Assembly: GCA_015680685.1 (NCBI GenBank)
Contig: MNCI01023384.1
Span: 226,757 to 273,168, forward strand
DNA: 46,412 nucleotides
Reading direction: 5' to 3'
Source of the DNA: Gnetum montanum
Taxonomy: Eukaryota > Streptophyta > Gnetopsida > Gnetales > Gnetaceae
In this document: positions 1-11,559 of the stretch, piece after piece
Layout: every line of letters begins with the position of its first letter
How positions within the stretch are numbered: position 1 is the first letter of the stretch
The notes under the pieces: generated by a model
Told to the model about the DNA's origin: nothing
The model's database searches: none
What the model saw: the letters and a program-made list of their open reading frames with translations, nothing else
Program-made: the position numbers and the translations under genes

Positions 1-480
1 GGACCCATAGTTATCAATAGTGGACCCTGAGGATGACTTACACCCTTGAAATCAAGTCATTTTGGCTCAGTTTTGGGGCTCTAAAAATTGGTGACGTTGA
101 TCCTTATGCTGTGCAGCAGCTAAAAAAGTAACCCCAGCGTCACCAAGCCAAAATGGCACATTTGAGGCCCAAATCTTGATTTTCTAGAGGCTAGGAGCTA
201 CTGGGGACCTTGGTGAAGGTCATGGGGGGTCCTTATGCTCAATTTTGGCTTGTTTTGACTCAATTTCGGGGCTCCAAAAGTTGGTGACGTTGATCCTTAC
301 GCTATGCAGCGTAAGCACAGTGTACTTAGCCAAAATTGCACTTTTTGACCTTGAAACTAATGATTCTTAACACCAAAACTTGCCGTCGTGATTTGTGGAC
401 CCTAGGGGAACCTTACTTGCTCCATGGTGGGCTGCTTGAAGCCGTTTCAGAGGCTCTGAAGTTGTCTAGAAGTGTTGCTG
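1..480. repeat. Divergent ~190-bp tandem repeat
   Basis: At least two and a half related units can be read. The core GGTGACGTTGATCCTTA occurs near 91 and again near 283, each preceded by a 'ttttggct' and 'ggggctc' block. A 'gtggacc' block recurs near 20, 203 and 393, giving a period close to 190 bp. The units keep CpG dinucleotides. No coding frame is convincing. The junction with the pol remnant on the right lies near 480-500. It could be a satellite fragment or the internal repeat of a larger element cut by the window edge. Confidence 0.55.
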
Positions 481-496
481 AAATTTTTGTGGTGTT

Positions 497-1991
497 TCAC
501 CTACGAATAAGACCTTCATATTCAACCACATTTTTTCTACATGAAAATTGAAAATGAAAAGCTAAAGGTAAGATATCACTTAAAGGAAAGATGAGAATGG
601 ATACAACACTAGCCTTATGTACATTGGAGGCCCTATCAAAGTGGAGTATTACATAATATCGTTCAAGTACATTCTTAATGGCATTGATATGATCATCTAA
701 AAAACCAGGTTCAATGGTATCATTATCTTTAGTAGCAATTGCAACCATTTAACTAGTGATAACCTATCCTTTAGTCATAGTTTTTGAAATAAAATATAAA
801 TTAAAATTTTCTACCATGGATTTCCATCAAGAAATTTTATTGTTTTTATATATATTAGAAGTAATGTTCCTTAGTACATTTTCTTTACAAATAATGTTCA
901 TCTTCTCTCAAAAAGGGTAGTGTTACCACTTCTTAAGGGAGTAGACTAAAGCTAGGAAATTCTCTTCCACTATGATCTTTTGGGTTTCATAGGCAATAAG
1001 GGCATGACTTAGGTAATAGAAAGATATCTTGGCTCCATCATCTCACTTTGGACAAAGTAAGGAAGCTACAGACATATCCAAGGTTATCAAGTAGATGTAG
1101 AATGGGTTTCCCTTTTGTGGTGGGTACATTGTTATAGTTGAATCAATTCTTTCTTGATGTCATTAAAGGTAGTCTGCAATCATTGTTCCAATTAAAATCA
1201 ACACCTTTATTAAGTAGTTGTTGCATAGGCTATACTTTATTGCATAACTTGGAAATGCATTGATGAATACACTACAATCTTTCTTGTAGACCTTGTAATT
1301 CTTTAATGTTCTTATGTGCTAGCATGTTGATTATGAATTTAACTTTATTTGATTTTAAGACTAAGAAATCAAGCATTTTTTTTATTTCAACATTGAAAAT
1401 ACATTTCTTTAAATTCAACTAAAGCTCATATTTAATACCACATTAGAGGATCATATGAAAATCTTGAGCATGGTCATTTACTACTTTTGATTTCACAACT
1501 ATGTCATCTATATAATCATTCATTAGGCTAAGAATGAGATCATTGAATATATATGGAATATCAATTTAATACATGGCTCTAGCATTCTTCAATCCAAAAG
1601 GCATAATGGTATAACAAAAGATTCCCCACGGTGTCATAAAAGATGCATATAAATGATGTTTTGGATTGATCAAAATTTCATTGTATTCTTAAAAATCATC
1701 CATAAGGAAGAGTAATGCATGACTAGCCATTATGTCAAAAGTTTAATCAACACTTGTTAATGGGAATTATATTTGATTATTGCTTTATTAAGGTCACAGA
1801 AATCTATAAATATACAGATGCTTCCATTTCTCTTAGGTACTATGAACATTATGGACATCTAGTCTAAATAATCTACCACTCTAATGAAACCATCTTGATA
1901 GAACTTCTTGATTTCATCATGAACAACCAAGTATAGGTTAGGGTAAATGTTATGAACCTTTTATTTAACATGCTTAATCTTAGTATCTAAT
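497..1991 (-). pseudogene. pol: Tat-type Ty3/gypsy pol remnant (RT, RNase H, second RNase H)
   Basis: This is a decayed polymerase read right to left. Near 1940-1780 the minus strand gives FYQDGFIRVVDY followed by IVPKRNGSI, the start of a gypsy reverse transcriptase. Near 1640-1490 it gives MPFGLKNARAMY and the catalytic motif YIDDIVVKSK (YIDD codons at 1503-1514). At 750-497 an open frame reads EPGFLDDHINAIK, then LHFDRASNVHKA and NVVEYEGL, which matches the extra archaeal-type RNase H of the Tat lineage. Several in-frame stops (for example after MY in the MPFGLKNARAMY block) and frame changes make it non-functional. No integrase is visible; the left end runs into tandem repeats. The YIDD motif differs from the FMDDF motif of the other gypsy copies here, so this is a separate lineage from the gag-protease segment to its right. 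Confidence 0.8.
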
Positions 1992-2575
1992 ACTATTGAT
2001 GAGTAGCGAGGTACCCCTATGCTCAACCATACGAATACAAGTGTTTCACGCATGATCCAGTTGAATTGCAAGGACTAAGTGCTTATGCACCCTTGTAGAA
2101 CAAGGATGGGTTGGTTGATTGTTGTCTTCCCAAGCTTACTTGTATGTCACGATTGTATAGTTAAGTAATCTTAAGGCATATAATTTTTATAAATTTTATG
2201 TTTTTATGTCCTGCGCTAGTAGGGAAGGAGAGAGGTAAATAAGTGACTAAGTTAACTTAACTACTCATTAACTAAGTTCTAACTAATCCTAACACTAGTG
2301 TCCATTCCCACTTGTCGTACACATCCTGAACAAGTGCAACATTGCTGGGATTACCAAACGCTAATCGTTACTGGGTTACTAAGCATTACACGCATGCTTA
2401 AAGTGGTCATGCTTGTCTAATTTAATGATTTTCTTAATTAATCAAAATGAATTGTTACGCTAATAACATAAATGTAAAGTGCATAAAATAAAATAGATGC
2501 ATAAGAAAATAAAATAAAAGAAATGTGTAAGAAAACAAATCTTAAGTGCTTCAATGATGAATCAAAGAGCTCGTC

Positions 2576-2581
2576 TTTATT
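2576..2581 (-). promoter_or_regulatory. Poly(A) signal AATAAA in the LTR
   Basis: The minus strand reads GGAAATAAAGACGAGC. The same AATAAAG block recurs at equivalent places in the sister LTRs (near 6860, 23420, 25605, 35970 and 46296), which supports it as the R-region polyadenylation signal. Confidence 0.6.
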
Positions 2582-2746
2582 TCCGTACACAAAGTGTGCT
2601 TAGGTATGTAATGCTCGAATAAAGATCCGTCCATACTTAGACCTCCTGCTACGAGCACTTGAAAAATACTCTAACTTTCAAGTAGACTACAAGAGTTTTG
2701 CTACTTGACTACTAAAGGACTTCCTCCCAATTGTGCGCCTAGGCAT

Positions 2747-2759
2747 TATATTTATAGGC
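2747..2759 (-). promoter_or_regulatory. LTR TATA box
   Basis: The minus strand reads GCCTATAAATATAATG. Equivalent 'CTATAAATA'-like boxes occur at 7027-7039, 23594-23604, 25779-25788 and 36142-36152 in the sister LTRs. It sits ~170 bp upstream of the AATAAA signal, as expected for U3/R. Confidence 0.65.
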
Positions 2760-2770
2760 TTGGGAGCAAC

Positions 2771-3005
2771 TATAATAATTAGAGTAACCACTCTAATAAT
2801 TAGAATAACTACTAAAGTAACCGCTAGAGTAACCACTCTAATAAGTAGAATAACTATTAGAGTAACTACTAGAGTAACCACTCTAATAACTAGAGTAACT
2901 GCTAGAGTAATCGCTAGAGTAACCACTCTAATAATTAGAGTAATTGCTAGAGTAACTGCTAGAGTAACCACTCTAATAATTAGAATAAATACTAGAGTAA
3001 CCACT
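2771..3005. repeat. U3 short palindromic repeat array (AGAGTAAC / ACTCTAATAATTAGAGT)
   Basis: About twenty copies of a ~10-bp unit, CTAGAGTAAC and variants, are mixed with the near-palindrome ACTCTAATAATTAGAGT. The array lies between the TGATGAG end of the solo LTR and its TATA box, hence in U3. A shorter version (7055-7178) sits in the 6276-7184 LTR. Open frames on both strands here are only a by-product of the repeat. Confidence 0.85.
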
Positions 3006-3059
3006 CTCATCAACTATGTTATGTTGGATTATCTGTGGATCTTTGTATGTTAATCACTT

Positions 3060-3835
3060 GTGCACAACTAATTGCATGCGGGCAATGCTAAACTTTGCAC
3101 AAACCATGACCTCTGCACGTAATTACACCCCGTGTCACTGTATGCAATGCATGGAACTTTCTTCTTCTTAATCTTTTTGAATGTATTTTCCTTTGATATT
3201 TCTAGGGAAAGATCATAGATTCCTAGGTGTACATTGATGGTGCTTAGCCATGCTCTTCCCATTATGATTGGGAAGTCCCCCTTATCATTATTTACCTAAA
3301 TCACTAGGAAGTTAGCTGGGTACGACCACCCACAAATAGTGGTAACAATTTCTTCCACTAGTCCTAATGGGATAGTGATAGACTAGTTTGCCAACTCTAG
3401 ATAGATGTTGCTCTTTTTCAATGAAGGTAGGTTTCAGGCCTTGTACATTTCTTGAGAAATCAAGTTGACACCAGAACCTAAATTCAAAAGAGCCTTGCAT
3501 GGTGCATTTTCAATGATTTGTAAGTATATTAGAGGACTTCTAGGATCAGAGAATTTCCTGGGAAGGTGGCCAGCTTTGATCCAATTAGTGACGACATGTG
3601 TTAGCATGACCGTATGCATTGAGTGCGATGGTGGAGTTGAAGGAGGCTCTGAAGTTTTGATTGATACTAAGGTATCCAAGGAATTAGTTGCTTGTGATTG
3701 CAAGGGCTTGGATGGACTATTGGTTTTAAAGAAAGGTCTTTTCTTCATGTGGTTGTTAGAACCAATAGTAGGTTGAGAGTTAACAACCCTTATGACATTA
3801 CGTTGCTGTGGCTCAGTAGGGATTTTACCTTGCAT
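3060..3835 (-). pseudogene. pro: Retropepsin-like protease remnant of G1
   Basis: The minus strand carries PRSPLIYLQIIENAPCKALL and then NLGSGVNLIS, which aligns with the 'ALxDLGASVNLM' active-site block of plant gypsy proteases. The catalytic aspartate is read as Asn in this copy. Downstream, stretches equivalent to the G3 protease (44680-45110) continue to about 3060, with stops. The 3434-3835 frame is open through the active-site block and includes a Ser/Pro/Thr-rich lead. Sister copies: G2 near 11560-12480, G3 near 44600-45420, G4 near 32410-32780. Confidence 0.75.
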
Positions 3836-3839
3836 TCTG

Positions 3840-6139
3840 GGAGCAGGTGGTAGTGGAGCTATTGGTGGAAGAGATGTAGCCGGATGAGAAGGATGATATG
3901 CTTGTGGAATATTGCCTCTAGAAGAGGGAGTCCCATAATACTTGGGGGCTTGGTAGTGAGGCTGAGGAGTGACATGACAAATAGAGTCACGTGGGGAGAT
4001 TGGCTACTGCATGTAATATCCATACATGTTAGGTTGTTAGTAAGGATACTGTTGCCTTGGTGGTGGCATTTCCCATGATTGTGGGTGCTTCCATTGTTGA
4101 TATTGCTCAATTGGTTGTGGTGAAGTTCCACTGGGATAATATGTTAAGGGTTGGTGGAATTGCCTTTGGTTACCTTGAGGATAAGGTAACCTTTAGGGTG
4201 TTTGCCTTTTGTTTAATCATGGGTTGAGTGCATACACCCCAAAATCCTGCAAATGTGAGATTACAGGGCAACATTCCCTAGGATGGTCATACTGACATAT
4301 CTCACATCCACTATCATTGTCTGTTTTCGAATCCACAACCTCTTCAATGATGACAATTTTTCCCTTACCATTTCTACGTGCATGTTCAACCTCTTTCTTT
4401 TTTCTTTTCTCATTACCTTGCTCTTTAGACTCCTCTACTATTTTAAGAACAGTTTGAAATCTATTGTCTAGGGAATCCCACATTTGGTCTACCTTTGCCA
4501 AAACTTTTGATGTCATCTTTTGGATAGGCAAAGTTTTCCTATTCACCATCTCTTCGAGTGGTGACTCTTCTTCATCCTCACAAAATCTTACTCCCCTCTT
4601 CTAGAGGAAAGGATCTCGGTTATACTCTTTCGCACTTTCTCTCTTCTGTAGCTCATCTTCTTCCTTAGCAACTTGCTCCAATAGTCTTTGAATTTGATGG
4701 GACCTAAGCTCGAATAGTCTCCCTTGGGCATAAGTCCCAAGGGTTCTTCTTGTTTCATGCCTAAGCCCATCCACGAGATGGCATAGTTAATTCCTTTGCA
4801 AATAATCATGGCTAGGACAATGATGTAACAGTGCATAGTATCAACCCATGGCAGCATCCAAGGGTTCATGTCCTCCTCATTTCTAGCCTTGAATTTGCTT
4901 TTGCAAGTTAGACACTCGGGAGTACGTTTGGTACTTGTTATTAAATAGTTCTAACATAGTACTCCACCTATGAATGGATTCCAGTTCTAAAGATTGGTAC
5001 CAACTTTTTGCTTCTTTAACTAATGTCTTTGGGAACAACTGAAGTTTTTGCCATTCGTTCTATATGTTCTTGAAGGCACACGCATCATGGAATGCTTGTA
5101 AATGATTTTGAGGATTAGTGTTGTATCCCCCTTCAAATCATGGGATGTTGTTCATATCTAATCTCTTGATCCTACGATCTTTCTGATGCCTTGTTGGAAT
5201 TCTAACAGCCTTAGTTATGTCCAACATACTTCAAGTAGCGAGGAGGGGTTCATCATGATCATCTTATCCATGGCATCTATGATGCCTACGTTGTTCCCTA
5301 CTCTTCCTTCTTCTATGTCGTGACTCTTTAGAGTGCCCTCATTCCCTTTCTTGGTTATTTCATCTATGACTTCCACTTTGCCTACCTTTATTCCCATGAT
5401 ATTTTTCTTTATGAAAATGTCCAAATATTGAAGGAGAGGATGAAGGAGATGATGAAGGTGAAGAAGAAGGAGAATTGTCACCATGACGGTATCTGCTACC
5501 TTCTCTTTTGTGGTCTCGGCTCTGATCATGATTGCAATCAGAATGTCCACCTTTATCATGAGTTTGTGTCCCTTTTTTAGATCCTTTGTGCCCATGGGTA
5601 TCAAAACTTGGGTTATGAATAGTGGATTGAAGGTTTTGATACACAACCCCTTAGCCAAAGTCAAGGGGAGGAACATTGTTGTGTGGTCGCCTGCCTGAGG
5701 TAGGTTCACCACCCTCATTTTTTCTTAAGACATGTGGGGCATCTTGGGACCACTTACCCTTCAAAGACTTATGATGTCTCTCCTATTACAAGTCCCTTTG
5801 ACATTGTGCCTCTGTGGGATAGTATTCTCTTGAGTCATGATCTTGCACAACATATTCTGCATGTAAGTGTGGCATGCCAATTCATGTGAGAGCATGAAGA
5901 AGCATGCTCGGGACTGAATGATTGAGAGTTAACACTATGTTACCTTCTAAGTTTCACCAATGCAGTTGTTCGTCTTAATAGAGGATAAAGGTGAAGTCTG
6001 GTATATACTCATTAGGATGAATATATACCACTCGAACTTGTTGAGGGATTAGTGGATCAACGTCATGTGTATTATGCCACTGACTATTTCTTATTTCAAA
6101 CCTAGGCAGTGAGGCACTTTTGTACAAAGAAGGAGACAT
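3840..6139 (-). pseudogene. gag: Athila-like gag pseudogene of G1
   Basis: Gag packages element RNA in the virus-like particle. The likely start is the ATG at 6139 (MSPSLYKSASLPRFEIR), 117 nt after the primer site; G4 has an equivalent start (MSSSFHRHED) at 35218. One frame can be followed for most of the length with scattered stops. An acidic/Ser-rich part lies at 5360-5644 (runs of SSPSSSPSS and KGS/HDK). The Retrotrans_gag core is near 5210-4600 (SWYQSLELESIHRWS, VDGLRHETRRT). A Lys/Glu-rich coil (4549-4320) is followed by a zinc-knuckle-like CEICQYDHPRECC (4271-4306), typical in style of Athila gag ends. A Pro/Gln/His-rich linker follows to about 3860. In-frame stops and shifts make it non-functional. 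Confidence 0.8.
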
Positions 6140-6256
6140 CCTTGTCTATTCAGTGTGCAATGTATTCTTGTTTATTATTTTCTCAATCAACCCTAAGGGT
6201 TCGTTCCAACGATGTGAATGATTTCCTATGCTCTAATTAACGCACAAACAACTAAG

Positions 6257-6274
6257 TCCCTGGCAACGGTACCA
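6257..6274 (-). other. Primer binding site (tRNA-Asp type)
   Basis: The minus strand reads TGGTACCGTTGCCAGGGA, one base inside the LTR. It matches the plant tRNA-Asp complement TGGCGCCGTTGCCGGGGA at 15 of 18 positions; the differences are transitions. It fixes the element's orientation and the inner LTR boundary. Confidence 0.85.
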
Positions 6275-6275
6275 A

Positions 6276-7184
6276 TGATGAGCGGCGAGGTGCCCCTATG
6301 CTCAATCATACGAATACGAGCATTTCATGCACGATCCAGTTGAATTCCATGGACTAAATTCTTATGCGCCCTTATGGAACAAGGATGGGTTGATTGATCG
6401 TTGTCTTCCCAAGCTTACCTATATGTCACAATTGTATGGTTAAGTAAGCTTGAGGCACATAATTTTTATAGCTTTTATGTTTTTATGTCCTACGCTAGTA
6501 GGGAAGGAGAGAGGTAACTAAGTGAATAATTTAACTTAACTACTCATTAACTAAGTTCTAACTAATCCTAATGCCAGCATCCATTCTCACTTTCCATACA
6601 CATCATGAACCAATGAAACACTACTAGGATTACCAAAATGCTAATCGTTATTGGGTTACCAAGCATTACACGCATGCTCGAAGTGGTCATGCTTGTGTAA
6701 TTTAATGATTTTCTTAATTGATTAAAATGAATTGCTATGCTAATAACAAAAATGTAAAGTGCATAAAATAAAATAAATGCATAAGAAAATAAAATAAAAT
6801 AAATGTGTAAGAAAATGAATCTCAAGTGCTGCAAGGATGAATCGAAGAGCTCATCTTTATTTCCGTACACAAGGTGTGCTTAGGTACACAATGCTCGAAT
6901 AAAGATCTATCCACACTTAGACCTCTTGTTGCAGGCACTTGGAAAATACTCTAACTTTCAAATAGACTACAAGAGTTTCACTACTTGACTACTAAAAGAC
7001 TTCTTTCCAATTGTGCACCTAGGCACTATATTTATAGGCTTGGGAGCAACTAATCTAATAATTAGAGTAATTGCTCTAATAATTAGAATAACTGCTACAG
7101 TAACCGCCAGAGTAATTGCTAGAGTAATTACTAGAGTAACCACTCTAATAATTAGAATAACTATTAGAGTAACCACTCTCATCA
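6276..7184 (-). repeat. 5' LTR of G1
   Basis: 909 bp, TGATGAG...CTCATCA, closely similar to the solo LTR at 1997-3012 but with a shorter U3 repeat array (about 7055-7178). It has a TATA box (minus strand, 7027-7039) and AATAAA near 6860. The flank beyond 7184 is CTTTC. Confidence 0.85.
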
Positions 7185-9350
7185 CTTTCCATAAACATGA
7201 TGAAGATTTATTCTGAGGAGATGATAGATCCATGAGGAAGAAACCTATATTGTTCAAGTGTTATTCTAGTTAAGAAGTTGAATAACTTTCTAAGTATGGT
7301 ATGGGGGTAGTTGGCTAATGACATTCATTCATTGCATAAGATAATAACATGATTCATGGGATTAGAATCTCCATTATATATAGTAAAATTTAGAAGGGAA
7401 GTACCTTGTAGAAACGTGGGTAGGTGAAATCAATGATCTGATGGAAGCAATAAGGAGATTGATGATAGAAATAATAAGATTACCCCCATGTAGTGATATG
7501 ACATTAAATATTTGATCTTCATTCACTACAAACTAGAAGACAAATACTCAAGTAACCACATTAACTTAGGAGGTACTCCAAGAAAAGATGATACAACAAG
7601 ATTACCAAAAATGGAATTATGGATAGATAGAGTTAACTAGGGGGATGCAACAATTGGTGTAGAGACAAACTATGAGACATTGTATAGAGGCATAGATTAG
7701 TATAGAACAGCTCCACAAATTAGGTGTAAAGTATCTAACTCATGACCATAAATTAACTTATGATTAATATAATGCTTGATAACTTAATAATTATGAATTG
7801 AAGGGACACAAACCTCTAACTAAATATGGAAATAGCTTATCATTCATGAACTAGAAATGATAGGAGCAATTATGAAATTAATAATTTTAATTAACAAATT
7901 TGATAAAGCCTAGTCAATGCAAATAAAAATAAACTATAGAAATTAATGGTTTTTGAGAGTAGAAGAAAATAATTTTTATTTTTATTATATAATTAGATAT
8001 TATTTTAATAAAATATATAAAAATTCTATATTTATGAGCATTTATAATTTTATTTTGGACCCAATCCATATATATATATTTAATTTTTATGGTTATTTTG
8101 ACATTGGAGCTATATCATATTATTTGTAGTAAACTTTGCCTCATTTGTTACATATATATATCTTGGATTGGGTCTTGGAAATTAACCAGGCATATCTTGG
8201 GTATGTAAACTTTGCCATAAATTTCCAAGATATGCCTTAAAAATTAACCAAGCATATCTTGGAAATTTATATCATGAAATTGTCAATTTAATTTTAGCAA
8301 GAATTTGACTATTTCATAATCAGTTTATCAAACTTTGAGAAATCCATCCATTCATCAACTTTCAACAACATCATTCATCATTATTTACTCAATCTTGGAA
8401 GTTGAATAGTTAGAATTGGAGACATTCACTCTTTCAAGTATATATTAGTAATTTTGCAATAATTTTCTATGATTCTAGATTTATTTGAAATCTATAATAG
8501 GTGGCTACATTTATTGAAAACTTCATCTTGATATCTATTGCAATTTTAGATATATTCACTTTTCGATATATTCACTTTCAAGTACTTTTTGAGCCCCAAA
8601 ATTTTTCCAAAATGAATGGTGGCTAATGGTTGGATTATTTCTCCTTCATATCATAATATTTTGATGTAATTATAGATTTATTTAAAATATAATATGTTTT
8701 GAAAGGTCCATGTAAAATTTTAGCATTTGAAACATATCAACTTTGGAGTTATCATCTCTCAAAGTTGTACTACCATAATTACCATGATTTTTGATAGATT
8801 GCAAACAACATAATATAACCTAAAAATCTTGATATTTTTTGTAGTAAATATTATTTTAAAATTTTATAGGAATCCTAAGCTTTTCAAAATTGTAAATTTT
8901 ATTAGCTTATTAAGTATGAAGACAAGATAACCAAGTAATTCTTTTAGTACCTAAAATTTCTTCAGAAATGAACTTTTAGTATTATAAAATAGAATCTAAA
9001 TATGGAAAAATGAATAAAAGCATTAAAGTAATAAGAATTTTTAGACTTGATATGTGGAAAAAAGTTTAGTGTTTCCTTTTCAATAGTTAAAATTTCTTTA
9101 TTAATAATAATTGAAGTTCCTTCTACAAAGGGCCAAAACTACAAGGGAATGTTGAAAAACATATAAGAGATAAAAATAATGATAGAAACTTAATTTATGA
9201 ATAAAATGGGGCTTTTATCATTGAAATCAAACCTTTGAAAAGTGAGCATATGAAAAGGAAAGCTTCAAGAATGATCAAAAATTGATTTGGAGCTAAAATA
9301 TTGTTATTTTAATTAACTATCTAGAAAGTAATGCTGGAGCTAAAAAAAAT
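7185..9350. other. AT-rich unassigned sequence
   Basis: No coding frame, LTR end or known domain is seen on either strand. Beyond the hairpin listed separately there is a small tandem duplication of a 'gatatattcactttc' block near 8553-8583 and long A/T runs near 7970-8100. It may be the eroded target DNA into which G1 inserted, or the non-coding part of another element. Confidence 0.4.
8219..8268. repeat. Near-perfect hairpin
   Basis: AAATTTCCAAGATATGCCTT (8219-8238) is followed after an 11-nt A/T-rich loop by AAGCATATCTTGGAAATTT (8250-8268), its reverse complement except for one missing base. Further partial copies of 'CATATCTTGG' lie at 8190-8200 and 8160-8168. Confidence 0.7.
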
Positions 9351-10480
9351 TATAGCTTTGGAACCAATGATATTGATGCTGAAAAATTCTAACTATGGGA
9401 TTGTGGAATGAGAACTAGCAAACTTATGCTAATGCTAGTACTAAATTGAACTCATGAACTACTATGAAGAGATATGATGGCTGTGTATCACATAGAAGAT
9501 GCTTAATGACAAATTTTCATGTTCTTGGTCATTTAAAATATAAAATAAGGCTCTAGATCTTAAGAAACTAGCCCAAAATTGATGTATTGATTCCATATTT
9601 ATAAGCTTATCATTTCCAAATTTGATCCCCAAGTCAAGTGGAGTTAACTTGAAGTTTATTTTTAGAAATTTTGACTTTTAAGACTAAATAATACAAGTTT
9701 CATAAGAGGTAATTCTGGCATTAGCATCAACATTACTAAGAAGATAGAAAAGTTTTCTAGTGTTTTCCAAACTATAATTCCAAGCCTTAAATACCCTTTT
9801 TATGACTCAAAAATTTGTCAAATTATGTTACGATGATGCATATAGGATGACAAATAGCTCATGGAAATATTGTTGAATGCTAGACTTTGTAACTTGAGTG
9901 AATATTGGTGCAATCAGGGTGACATTGATTTTGGTTCTAATGTTTGCATTAGCATCACCTAGTAATAGTTGTTTAAAAATTAAATCCTAACCTTGCAAAC
10001 TATCCTCAAACCTATCGAGTGTGCCTTTTGGTGCCTTGGAATGATGTCAACTAGTCACTAGAGAGCCTAAGAGGTTAAAAATGAATTCAAGATGTTAATT
10101 GGACCAAGGGTGAAACCAAGGGTAATGACAATAGAGGTGAGACTAATGTTAGTGTTGGAATTAGTGTCAACATTACCCCAAAGTTAGAAAATTTTTACTT
10201 CTTAGGAATGCAATGTAAACTCACAAAAATGTCAAATTTTTATGTTTGTCATGCTAAGACTACCATATATGTGTATTTGGAGCCATGTAATGTCAAAATT
10301 AGATCTAGAAATTAGATTTGATATAGGTAACACAAGCATGATGGTCTAGGGATGATGCTCATGCTATGTTAGTGTCTATGTTAGCATCATCTAGAACACT
10401 TAAAAAATTTTCATTTTCAAACACTAAAATTAATGCTCATATGCTAGGTTACAACCTAGAATGGTCCTTGAAAACCTCTA
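9350..10480. repeat. Divergent ~220-bp tandem repeat with TTAGCATCA core
   Basis: A core like GGCATTAGCATCAACATTAC occurs near 9718, then as variants near 9948, 10157 and 10393, a spacing of 209-236 bp. Outside the core, units also share a 'caaaaa..tgtcaaatt' block (9818 and 10222). An earlier degenerate unit starts near 9370. The core is flanked by GGTGA and its reverse complement in several units, as in the 1-480 repeat. No coding capacity is seen. Confidence 0.5.
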
Positions 10481-10649
10481 GGAGATAAAAATATGTCTTG
10501 TAACATTGTTTTTAGGTCACTTTAATGCTCAAGCTTGAATAAGAAAATGTAAAAATCATACTTAGTTTCAATCACTAGTGAATCATAAAAGTGGATACAA
10601 CAACTCTAATCTTCTCAAGATCTACCTCTATCTCTCTCTCTTTTTTTTT

Positions 10650-11500
10650 TTAATATTTGATGCCTAAGAATAATATTCTCTTAGATTATCAAATGGATTT
10701 TCTACTACTTGATCTTTAAGTTGGTCTCTACACATTATTTTAAAACATACTTCAAATGGTTCAATGCCTACTTAAATTGGAGACATAGGTAGAGAAGTCA
10801 TCCATGAAGACTTCTGTACCATTGCTAATATGTTGTTAGAATATTCTAAGGACAAGGTGTTGGAAGGTTGCAAGTACATTACATAGACAAAAAGACATAT
10901 TTTCATATGCAAAAGTCTCCTAAAAGCTCATGAATACTATTTTGGCATGGTCTTTTAAGATAATTTGAATCTGATTATAGCCACTATATTCATCTAGGAA
11001 GCTATAATAAACATTCCTTACAATAGTTTCTAATACTTGGTTCAAAATGGTAATAAAAAATTGTCTTTAAAGGTTGCCATGTTCAACACTTAAAAATTTA
11101 TGCAAATCCTACATTGGTCATCCTTCTTTGATATAAGTGGGCTTATCTACTTACTATCTACAATAGCTAGATGAACCTAGCTTTAAGGACCTTTTCCACC
11201 TTCTTTTTAACCACTTATTTCAATTTCAAATTTAACCTTGGTTGTTGCTATATTTTGGACCTAATGGCAAGGTTCATGTAGATTAAATGTTGGCATATGT
11301 GTAGATCAATTCTTGTAATTTCATCATATTACCAAGAATAGGTTATTGGCCATTATCTCATCACCATCAATAGCTACTATTTTTTCTCTCTTGTGAGCTT
11401 AGCATTCACAAATAGCAGCTTGTTATTCTTTAGAAACACATATTCAAGTGATTTTGGTGACATTTTCAACTTAAGAGGCTCCAATTTAGATGTTTCTAGA
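10650..11500 (-). pseudogene. pol: Reverse transcriptase remnant of gypsy element G2
   Basis: The minus strand carries the motif EVFMDDFSTYVSN (FMDDF codons at 10794-10808), the Athila-style RT catalytic block. Surrounding sequence parallels the G3 pol near 43700-44150. Frames are broken by stops throughout. The remnant stops at a poly(T) stretch near 10640, beyond which no RNase H or integrase follows. G2 is therefore cut inside RT. Confidence 0.7.
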
Positions 11501-11559
11501 ATCTCCAGCTCTCCTTAATCCATGTCTACTTCTTGTTAATTTTTTGCATCAAAGAGTTG

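Larger units (their letters stand above)
1992..3017 (-). mobile_element. Solo LTR of the main gypsy family, duplication ACTAT
   Basis: The LTR proper is 1997-3012 (1016 bp). It starts TGATGAG and ends CTCATCA, and is flanked by exact 5-bp direct repeats ACTAT at 1992-1996 and 3013-3017. No primer site lies at its left edge and no purine tract at its right edge, so it is a solo LTR left by LTR-LTR recombination rather than one end of the element to its right. It is closely similar to the LTR at 6276-7184. Orientation is minus, judged from the TATA box and poly(A) signal and from the primer sites of sister copies. The left flank is Tat pol; the right flank leads into an Athila-like protease remnant. 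Confidence 0.88.
3018..7184 (-). mobile_element. Athila-like gypsy element G1, 5' half
   Basis: Reading on the minus strand: 5' LTR 6276-7184, one spacer base, primer site 6257-6274, gag from 6139, then protease to about 3060. The protease side ends near the solo LTR; pol of this lineage is not present, and the pol further left is Tat-type. G1 is therefore truncated at its 3' side or joined to another element by an older rearrangement. No target duplication can be shown, because the opposite end is missing. Confidence 0.8.

Noticed and set aside
2687-3053. Long overlapping frames on both strands coding for repeats of RVVTLAVTL / ARVTTLI
   Set aside because: They are translations of the U3 palindrome array, open in several frames because the repeat lacks stops; not a protein.
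1997-7184. Reading 1997-3012 and 6276-7184 as the two LTRs of one gag-only element
   Set aside because: The outer flanks (ACTAT and CTTTC) do not match, no purine tract borders 3012, and 1997-3012 has its own perfect duplication.
10630-10655. Poly(T) stretch as the tail of a LINE or SINE insertion
   Set aside because: No SINE promoter boxes, LINE frame or target duplication was found next to it; it only marks the end of the G2 remnant.
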